Assembly (NCBI GenBank): GCA_028877045.1
Contig: JAGWPQ010000496.1
Span: 1 to 5,329 of the forward strand
Direction of reading: 5' to 3'
DNA length: 5,329 nucleotides
Origin: Bacteroidota bacterium
GTDB taxonomy: Bacteria; Bacteroidota; Bacteroidia; Chitinophagales; Chitinophagaceae
The notes under the pieces are model-generated. The model worked only from the letters and a program-made list of their open reading frames with translations. It did not search any database and was not told where the DNA came from. Of the stretch, positions 1-5,329 are shown in pieces (the first letter of the stretch is position 1; each line of letters begins with the position of its first letter). A program made the translations under genes and the position numbers.

Positions 1-1017
1 CTCAAACAAAATGATATTAAAAAAGTGTTGGCTTATTCAACAGTAAGCCAGTTGGGTTATATGTTTTTGGGATTAGGTGTTGGTGCTTACACGGGTGCTG
101 TGTTTCATGTAATGACCCACGCATTTTTTAAAGCATTATTATTTCTTGCGGCAGGATCTGTTATCCATGCCATGCATCACGAACAGGATATTCGCAAAAT
201 GGGCGGATTAAAAAAACAGCTACCCATCACGCATATTACTTTTTTGATGGGATGTATTGCCATCTCCGGTATTCCGCCGTTCAGCGGTTTCTTTTCTAAA
301 GATGAAATATTGGCTGCTGCATTCGCAAAGAATCCTGTTTATTGGGGATTGGGTGTTGCAGGTGCCGCTATGACTGCATTCTACATGTTTCGTTTGTATG
401 CAACAACTTTCTTGGGAACATTCAGAGGAACACAAGATCAACAACATCATTTGCATGAAAGTCCGGCGGCAATGACTATTCCATTGATCGTACTGGCAAT
501 ATTAAGTGTGATCGGCGGCTTTGTTGGCGTGCCCGAAATATTAGGAGGTCATCATGAATTACATCAATTTTTATCTTCTGTTCTAACAACAGAAGTGGCA
601 CACGAATCGGCAAAGAATACAGAATATTTATTGATGGGAATTTCTGTTGCAGTGGCTGCCATCGCCATCATTTTCGCTATCAATAAATTCAGTAAGAAAC
701 CTGAATTGGAAGATGCGAAAGGTTTTGGAAAAGTGTTGGAAAACAAATGGTATGTTGATGAATTGTATGATGCCGTTATTGTAAAACCAAATAACGCAAA
801 AGGAAAATTCCTGAAAAATATTTTCGAAAAAAATATAATTGATGCTGCAGTAAACGGCGTTGGTAAAATGATAAATTATTCATCGCGTCAGATACGTTTG
901 ATTCAAAGCGGTTTGGTAAGCGGTTATATTTTATTTATGGTTTTGGCAATTATTGTGGTGGTTTTGATTTGGGTGAATGATGGCTACATTTATAAATTTT
1001 TCTATAAACTTTTTTAA
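1..1017 (+). CDS. nuoL: NADH-quinone oxidoreductase subunit L, 3' part (5' end outside window)
   Basis: This is the C-terminal 338 residues of NuoL, the most distal antiporter-like, proton-pumping subunit of complex I in the inner membrane. The reading frame is open from base 1 (L-K-Q-N-D-I-K-K-V-L-A-Y-S-T), so the GTG at 25 is an internal valine and not the start. By alignment from memory with E. coli NuoL, fragment residues H36, H40 and K44 correspond to H334, H338 and K342, and the FFSKDE motif (K100, D101) to K399/D400. About 300 residues are therefore missing upstream. Further membrane segments lie near 106-130, 158-175 and 209-227. The NKWYVDELYDAVIVKP motif (248-263) begins the long lateral amphipathic helix region typical of NuoL, and the final anchoring helix is at about 308-325. 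His-rich loops at 149-152 and 184-188 are ordinary for the family. The gene ends with TAA, 22 bases before nuoM. Confidence 0.97.
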   Translation, partial: LKQNDIKKVLAYSTVSQLGYMFLGLGVGAYTGAVFHVMTHAFFKALLFLAAGSVIHAMHHEQDIRKMGGLKKQLPITHITFLMGCIAISGIPPFSGFFSKDEILAAAFAKNPVYWGLGVAGAAMTAFYMFRLYATTFLGTFRGTQDQQHHLHESPAAMTIPLIVLAILSVIGGFVGVPEILGGHHELHQFLSSVLTTEVAHESAKNTEYLLMGISVAVAAIAIIFAINKFSKKPELEDAKGFGKVLENKWYVDELYDAVIVKPNNAKGKFLKNIFEKNIIDAAVNGVGKMINYSSRQIRLIQSGLVSGYILFMVLAIIVVVLIWVNDGYIYKFFYKLF

Positions 1018-1023
1018 AAGCTG

Positions 1024-1028
1024 AAAGG
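1024..1028 (+). promoter_or_regulatory. Weak Shine-Dalgarno-like AAAGG before nuoM
   Basis: AAAGG ends 11 bases before ATG 1040. It is short and its spacing is longer than ideal. The start itself is fixed by the in-frame stop at 1022-1024, so this site is only possible support. None of the other starts in the window has a recognisable Shine-Dalgarno sequence, which is usual in Bacteroidota. Confidence 0.3.
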
Positions 1029-1039
1029 CGAATAGAAAT

Positions 1040-2476
1040 ATGATTCCAGTTTTATTGATATTGATTCCTTTGTTAAGCGGCTTGGTAACTTTCTTTTTGA
1101 AAGATGCAAAAGCTGCTAAAAGTTGGTCGTTATTATCTTCTGTTATTACACTGGCAGTTGTGTTAAGCGGGTTGTTTATTTACGATCACAACAGCGAAAC
1201 AATGTACGATGCCGAATGGTTGCCATCTTTGGGAAGCCGCTTCAGTCTTGCATTAGACGGCATGGGCAAAATGCTTACTTTATTGACTGCCCTTTCTTTT
1301 CCCGCAGTATTTGCATCAACTTATAAAAATTCGTACAAACAACCGGGAGGTTTTTACGGACTGATGTTGTTATCACAGGCCGGATTAATGGGTGTCTTTC
1401 TTGCATCGGATGCATTGTTATTTTATTTCTTCTGGGAGCTTGCATTAATACCCGTTTATTTTTTATGTTCTATCTGGGGTGGCGAAAAAAGAATTGCAGT
1501 TACGTTTAAATTTTTCATTTATACATTCATCGGTTCGTTATTAATGCTTGCCGGGATTTTAGTTTTATATTTTCACACAGCCGATCATTCATTTGCTATA
1601 AAATCTTTGTACAACCTTCATCTTTCAGCAAAAAATCAAAACGTTATTTTCTGGTTATTCTTTATTGCATTTGCCATCAAGATGCCGGTATTTCCTTTCC
1701 ATACGTGGCAACCCGATACGTACGAACAATCGCCAACTGCCGTGACCATGATATTAAGTGGTGTGATGGTAAAGATGGGAATCTTTGCATTGGTGCGTTG
1801 GCTGATACCAATATTTCCTGATGCTGCTGCAAACTTCAGTTCAATTATAATTATATTTTCCATCATCGGAATGATCTATGCTTCGCAGATCGCGATCCAA
1901 CAAGATGATATAAAAAGATTAATTGCCTATTCATCCATCGCGCATATCGGTTTAATGTGTGCAGCCATTTTTGCACACAATAAAATTGGATTGGAAGGCG
2001 TGATGGTGCAAATGTTTAATCACGGTATTAATGTGATTGGATTGTGGGTCGTTGCTGATGTGATTGAGCAACAACTCGGCACACGTAAAATAAGTGAGCT
2101 TGGCGGATTGGCACAAAAAGCACCTACACTGGCGATCTTATTTGTAATAATGTCGTTGGCAAATATTGCATTGCCATTGACCAATTCTTTTGTGGGAGAA
2201 TTTTTAATGTTTGTTGGATTATTCCAGTATAATATCTGGGCCGCAGCGATAGCGGGCATCAGTATTATCCTGGCTGCGGTGTATACATTGAACATGATCC
2301 AGAAAATATTTTATGGAAATACTGTTTCATTAACTGCCAATGCAGTTGATGCAAAAAATAATGTGCAATGGATCTTAATTGCATTGGTTGTTGTGGTAGT
2401 TGTTTTAGGTGTTTATCCGCAACCAATCATTAATTTAACTAAGGATACTGTAAATACAATTTTTGTAAATCGTTAG
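1040..2476 (+). CDS. nuoM: NADH-quinone oxidoreductase subunit M
   Basis: This is complete NuoM (478 residues, somewhat shorter than the 509 of E. coli), the middle antiporter-like subunit of the complex I membrane arm, which translocates protons. The hydrophobic chain has about 14 membrane segments. Residues expected for the proton path are present: E133 in FFWEL, K214 in IKMPVFPFHTW, K245 in GVMVKMG, H302 in SSIAHIGL, H328 in FNHGIN and E387 in VGEF. Each sits 20 residues or less before its E. coli counterpart (E144, K234, K265, H322, H348, E407), as I recall those numbers. The QDDIKRLIAYSS signature of the antiporter family starts near residue 288. An in-frame TGA at 1022-1024 precedes ATG 1040, which is the first ATG after it, so the start is well supported. 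A weak AAAGG lies 11 bases upstream. The gene is probably co-transcribed with nuoL and nuoN. Confidence 0.98.
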   Translation: MIPVLLILIPLLSGLVTFFLKDAKAAKSWSLLSSVITLAVVLSGLFIYDHNSETMYDAEWLPSLGSRFSLALDGMGKMLTLLTALSFPAVFASTYKNSYKQPGGFYGLMLLSQAGLMGVFLASDALLFYFFWELALIPVYFLCSIWGGEKRIAVTFKFFIYTFIGSLLMLAGILVLYFHTADHSFAIKSLYNLHLSAKNQNVIFWLFFIAFAIKMPVFPFHTWQPDTYEQSPTAVTMILSGVMVKMGIFALVRWLIPIFPDAAANFSSIIIIFSIIGMIYASQIAIQQDDIKRLIAYSSIAHIGLMCAAIFAHNKIGLEGVMVQMFNHGINVIGLWVVADVIEQQLGTRKISELGGLAQKAPTLAILFVIMSLANIALPLTNSFVGEFLMFVGLFQYNIWAAAIAGISIILAAVYTLNMIQKIFYGNTVSLTANAVDAKNNVQWILIALVVVVVVLGVYPQPIINLTKDTVNTIFVNR

Positions 2477-2507
2477 AGTGATTGGGAGATGATGTAATTC
2501 GCATCGC

Positions 2508-2535
2508 AACTAAAAACTCATAACTTATAACTCAA
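2508..2535 (+). repeat. Four tandem 7-base units (consensus AACTCAT) before nuoN
   Basis: Four consecutive heptamers can be read directly: AACTAAA (2508-2514), AACTCAT (2515-2521), AACTTAT (2522-2528) and AACTCAA (2529-2535). All four begin with AACT, position 6 is always A, and each differs from the consensus by at most two bases. The array ends one base before the nuoN ATG at 2537 and fills the place where a ribosome binding site would lie. It is A-rich and contains no GG, so it could act as an unstructured leader for translation initiation, or it may be a neutral short repeat. Its role is not known. Confidence 0.75.
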
Positions 2536-2536
2536 T

Positions 2537-3919
2537 ATGAACGCGATTATACTTTCTGCTTTATTAGGTGTGGTGATGATGTTCAGCAGCGTCTTCACTC
2601 AAAATAAAATGGCCATCAGAAACATTGCCATCATCGGCTTATTGGTTTTGCTTGCAGGTAATTTACTGAACATTTATACACCATACAGTTTTAATGTTGA
2701 TTCGCACAACATGCTTCGCTTCGACAATTTTGGTTTGTTCTTTAATTCTATTGCAATTGTTTCAACTTTATTATATGTTATTTTAAGCGGAAGTGATATT
2801 GTAAAAGTGGGCAACTATCCGGCAGAATATTTTGCGTTGCTGTTTTTTGTGCTGTGTGGTGTAACTATTTTATCATCGTACAATTCTTTGCTGATGTTGT
2901 TTTTGGGAGTTGAGATCATGTCAATTCCTTTATACATTCTTACCGGTGCCGATAAAAAGAATTTAAAAAGTAACGAAGCTTCATTGAAATATTTTTTGAT
3001 GGGCGCTTTTTCAACCGGCATCATGTTAATGGGGATTGCTTTATTATATGGCGCATCAGGCAATTTTAATTTTGAAGTGATTCATGACAAAGGAACCATT
3101 GCCGAATTTGGAATATTATCACCGTTAGGATTATTATTGATATTTATTTCGCTTGCATTTAAAGTTTCGGCAGCGCCATTTCATTTCTGGACACCCGATG
3201 TGTATGATGGTGCGCCAAGCGTATTTACTTCGTTCATGGCTACCATTGTGAAAGCAGCTGGGTTTATTGCATTTATAAAATTGTTTAGTGTTAGAATGAC
3301 GGATTTAGGTCCATCTTATTTTATCATTTTACCGGTTGTTATTATTTCAACTTTGTTGGTAGGGAATATTACTGCTGTTTTTCAGCAAAGCGTAAAACGA
3401 ATGCTGGCATATTCGAGCATTGCACAGGCAGGCTTTATGTTATTTGCATTGTACAGCAATAACGACCTCAGTACCGAAGGTATTTTATTATATGCAGCAG
3501 CATACAGCATTGCAACGATAGGTACTTTTGGGATATTGATAAAAATGAAAGATTACACTTTCGACGGGTATAATGGATTGGCTAAAAAAGAGCCGCTGGT
3601 TGCTGCAACCAATACAGTATTTTTATTATCGCTGGCGGGCATTCCGTTAACTGCAGGGTTCTTTGCAAAATATTATATGCTTGCTTCTGCTTTGAAAAAT
3701 AACGGGTCATCATTATGGTTGGTGATCGTTGCGGTATTATTTGCAGCGGTAAGTGTCTATTATTATTTCCGCGTTATCCAGGCCATGTATTTTAAAGATG
3801 GCGATGCCGAAACATCAGAAATAAACAACAGATTTAAATTCGTATTGGTTGTATTGGCGGTTTTGATCATTTTGATCGGGATCAATCCTTCCATCTTATT
3901 CCGGTGGTATTATTTCTAG
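2537..3919 (+). CDS. nuoN: NADH-quinone oxidoreductase subunit N
   Basis: This is complete NuoN (460 residues; E. coli has about 485), the third antiporter-like, proton-translocating subunit of the complex I membrane arm. The chain is hydrophobic throughout, with about 13-14 membrane segments. Conserved polar residues are visible: E126 in GVEIMSIPLYILTG, K151 in EASLKYFLMGA, K209 in FKVSAAPFHFW followed by TPDVYDGAP, K239 in TIVKAAG, and K378 in the FFAKYYML segment. These match E133, K158, K217, K247 and K395 of E. coli NuoN, as I recall those numbers. K378, where NuoM has a glutamate, is characteristic of NuoN. The SVKRMLAYSSIAQAG family signature spans about 285-299. An in-frame TAA at 2528-2530 leaves ATG 2537 as the first possible ATG start. 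There is no Shine-Dalgarno sequence; the heptamer array lies directly upstream. It is the last nuo gene and ends with TAG. Confidence 0.98.
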   Translation: MNAIILSALLGVVMMFSSVFTQNKMAIRNIAIIGLLVLLAGNLLNIYTPYSFNVDSHNMLRFDNFGLFFNSIAIVSTLLYVILSGSDIVKVGNYPAEYFALLFFVLCGVTILSSYNSLLMLFLGVEIMSIPLYILTGADKKNLKSNEASLKYFLMGAFSTGIMLMGIALLYGASGNFNFEVIHDKGTIAEFGILSPLGLLLIFISLAFKVSAAPFHFWTPDVYDGAPSVFTSFMATIVKAAGFIAFIKLFSVRMTDLGPSYFIILPVVIISTLLVGNITAVFQQSVKRMLAYSSIAQAGFMLFALYSNNDLSTEGILLYAAAYSIATIGTFGILIKMKDYTFDGYNGLAKKEPLVAATNTVFLLSLAGIPLTAGFFAKYYMLASALKNNGSSLWLVIVAVLFAAVSVYYYFRVIQAMYFKDGDAETSEINNRFKFVLVVLAVLIILIGINPSILFRWYYF

Positions 3920-3922
3920 AAC

Positions 3923-3977
3923 GATAAAATATTTACATAGAATTTACTGTTTCTATCCTTAAAATATTCCCTTTATC
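3923..3977 (+). terminator. Possible terminator: imperfect AT-rich nested hairpin after nuoN
   Basis: Three nested complementary pairs can be read. The inner stem is ATAGAA (3937-3942) with TTCTAT (3951-3956) around an 8-base loop. The middle stem is AATATTT (3928-3934) with AAATATT (3962-3968). The outer stem is GATAA (3923-3927) with TTATC (3973-3977). Internal loops and a CCC bulge interrupt the structure, and it is followed by the short T-rich ATTTTATT. It begins four bases after the nuoN stop, where the nuo operon would be expected to end. The stem is AT-rich and weak, so it is a candidate only. Confidence 0.35.
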
Positions 3978-3988
3978 ATTTTATTGCA

Positions 3989-4016
3989 TTGCATTTAATA
4001 ATCTCAATTACCTTTA
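3989..4016 (+). promoter_or_regulatory. Weak candidate Bacteroidota promoter for the ABC permease gene
   Basis: TTG at 3989-3991 and TACCTTTA at 4009-4016 are separated by 17 bases. They resemble the Bacteroidota sigma pattern (TTTG or TTG, spacer of about 17-23, TAnnTTTG) but lack the final G of the -7 element. Transcription would begin around 4022-4025 and give a leader of about 20 bases before ATG 4042. In such AT-rich DNA this match could easily arise by chance. Confidence 0.25.
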
Positions 4017-4041
4017 TTAGGTTGTTGAATAAATTAATTGC

Positions 4042-5313
4042 ATGACACTTGTAGATTCTTTTCAATTAGCTTTCCGTACCGTAAAAGGAAATAAGCTTCG
4101 TACCGGTATAACCGTTGCCATCATTGCATTCGGCATCATGGCACTGATTGGTATCATCACCGCTATTCAGGCAATGAATCAAAGTTTGAAAGAAAGTTTT
4201 TCTTCAATGGGCGCCAATGCATTCAGTATTCGATTCAAAGAATCCAATGTTCATTTTGGCGGCAGAGGTAACGAGGTTAAAAAAACACAGCGGGGTAAAA
4301 AAGAAAAAACATCGAATCTTAATAAATACATTTTAAAACAGGATGCAGAATATTTTAAAGAGAATTTTAAATTTCCTGCAGAGGTAAGTATTTATTTACG
4401 CGGCCCGAATAGTCAGGAATGCCGGTATGAGGATAAGAAAACAAACCCTGTTGTGAACGTTTGGGGTGGCGATGAAGATTATCTATCGGTAAATGCATTC
4501 ACCCTCAGGGAAGGAAGAAATCTAAATAACTTAGATGTTAGCAGCGGAAGAAGTGTTTGTTTAATTGGGAATAATGTAGCAGCAAAATTATTTGGCGACA
4601 ACCCCGAAAAATGTATCGATAAAATTATTCGTGTTGGCGGAATGCCGTATCGTGTTATCGGGTTATTGAAAAGCAAAGGTTCGAGTGCTATGTTGCGCCA
4701 GGATGATGTGATCATTACTTCGTATAATAATGTTAAAAGATTACAGAATTCAGCCAAATCTTTTTTTATAGGTGTTATGGTTGATAATGTTGCACAGCTT
4801 GATCCGGCTGTTGGTGAAAGCACTGCGGTTTTTCGTGCAGTAAGACAATTGCAACCCACCGATACAGATAATTTCGTGATCGAAAAAAGCGACAAGTTTG
4901 CCGAACTGTTTATTTCATTATTAAGCGGTATCACAGGTTCTGCGGGCGCTATTGGAATGATTACTTTAATTGGTGCTGCGATAGGTTTAATGAATATCAT
5001 GCTGGTAGCAGTTAATGAAAGAACACGTGAAGTTGGATTAATAAAAGCAATTGGCGGTAAGAGTAAAAATGTTCGTCAGCAGTTTTTATTCGAAAGTATG
5101 ATCATTAGTTTGATGGGTGCTTTGTGGGGAATTATTTTAGGAGTGATAGTGGGCAATCTCTTTGCCTCATTTATGAATACAGGATTTGTAATACCATGGG
5201 CATGGGTAATTGGTGGTATCGTAATTTGCTCCTTGGTTGGATTGGCTGCGGGAATTTATCCTGCAATGAAAGCTGCAAAACTTAATCCTATTAATGCACT
5301 GCGCTACGAGTAA
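4042..5313 (+). CDS. MacB/FtsX-type ABC transporter permease (no fused ATPase)
   Basis: This is a complete 423-residue inner-membrane permease subunit of the MacB/FtsX (type VII ABC) superfamily. It has a short cytoplasmic N-terminus, TM1 at about 22-42, a large extracytoplasmic MacB-like domain (about 45-290) with the motif PYRVIGLLKSKG at 202-213, then TM2 (about 296-324), TM3 (about 353-376) and TM4 (about 387-405). The segment ERTREVGLIKAIGG (326-339), between TM2 and TM3, is the family's cytoplasmic coupling region that contacts the ATPase. The C-terminus NPINALRYE is typical. Full MacB carries an N-terminal ATPase and is about 650 residues. Here the ATPase is absent and would have to be a separate protein, none of which is in the window. 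An in-frame TAA at 4030-4032 makes ATG 4042 the first possible ATG start; no Shine-Dalgarno sequence is visible. A Lys-rich stretch lies at 75-89 and cysteines at 127, 173 and 191. Substrate unknown: lipoprotein, peptide or drug export and cell-envelope mechanotransmission are all possible. Confidence 0.93.
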   Translation: MTLVDSFQLAFRTVKGNKLRTGITVAIIAFGIMALIGIITAIQAMNQSLKESFSSMGANAFSIRFKESNVHFGGRGNEVKKTQRGKKEKTSNLNKYILKQDAEYFKENFKFPAEVSIYLRGPNSQECRYEDKKTNPVVNVWGGDEDYLSVNAFTLREGRNLNNLDVSSGRSVCLIGNNVAAKLFGDNPEKCIDKIIRVGGMPYRVIGLLKSKGSSAMLRQDDVIITSYNNVKRLQNSAKSFFIGVMVDNVAQLDPAVGESTAVFRAVRQLQPTDTDNFVIEKSDKFAELFISLLSGITGSAGAIGMITLIGAAIGLMNIMLVAVNERTREVGLIKAIGGKSKNVRQQFLFESMIISLMGALWGIILGVIVGNLFASFMNTGFVIPWAWVIGGIVICSLVGLAAGIYPAMKAAKLNPINALRYE

Positions 5314-5329
5314 ATTATTTTCTCTTAAA

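Noticed and set aside
25..27. GTG as a possible start of nuoL
   Set aside because: The frame is open to base 1 and the upstream residues (LKQNDIKK) already match the conserved NuoL motif, so this is an internal valine and the real start lies outside the window.
1123..1326. 67-residue + strand open frame overlapping nuoM in another frame
   Set aside because: It lies entirely within the nuoM coding region, starts at a non-ATG codon and has no recognisable protein character.
2020..2295. Open frame on the minus strand inside nuoM
   Set aside because: It is antisense to conserved nuoM sequence and has no family motif. The other short antisense frames inside nuoL, nuoM and nuoN were rejected for the same reason.
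2484..2497. GGGAG followed by ATG ATG TAA upstream of nuoN, resembling a tiny leader ORF in frame with nuoN
   Set aside because: The ORF is only two codons long, the GGGAG directly abuts the ATG so the spacing is wrong for a ribosome binding site, and nothing else supports translation there.
1..3919. Similarity among the three nuo genes (recurring K-R-(L/M)-A-Y-S-S-like motifs) suggesting a recent duplication
   Set aside because: NuoL, NuoM and NuoN are ancient paralogues of the antiporter family and these shared motifs are expected. There is no DNA-level repeat that would indicate recent duplication.
4479..5000. 173-residue open frame on the minus strand inside the permease gene
   Set aside because: It lies wholly antisense to a well-supported permease, and its translation shows no recognisable domain. 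It is a shadow of the coding strand.

Overview
The window is a stretch of a Bacteroidota-type chromosome, probably from the Chitinophagaceae or a relative. I infer this from the AT-rich composition, the almost complete lack of Shine-Dalgarno sequences, the flavour of the proteins and a possible TTG/TAnnTTT promoter. No rRNA or other phylogenetic marker is present, so the placement is tentative. All genes lie on the + strand and the window is densely coding.

Positions 1-3919 hold the distal end of a respiratory complex I (NADH:quinone oxidoreductase, nuo) operon in the canonical order nuoL (3' part only), nuoM, nuoN. These three related antiporter-like membrane subunits form the distal proton-pumping part of the membrane arm. 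The charged and histidine residues of the proton channels can be located in all three at the expected spacings, so the genes look intact and functional. nuoL and nuoM are 22 bases apart. nuoM and nuoN are 60 bases apart, and that gap holds a small tandem array of four 7-base units ending one base before the nuoN start codon.

Positions 3920-4041 form a 122-base AT-rich gap with an imperfect nested hairpin, possibly the nuo operon terminator, and a weak candidate promoter. Positions 4042-5313 encode a complete 423-residue MacB/FtsX-type ABC transporter permease with no fused ATPase. It is probably a separate transcription unit with no functional link to complex I. The last 16 bases are non-coding as far as they can be read.

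I found no sign of a mobile element, CRISPR array, RNA gene or undescribed multi-gene system. The most noteworthy non-coding feature is the heptamer array in front of nuoN.
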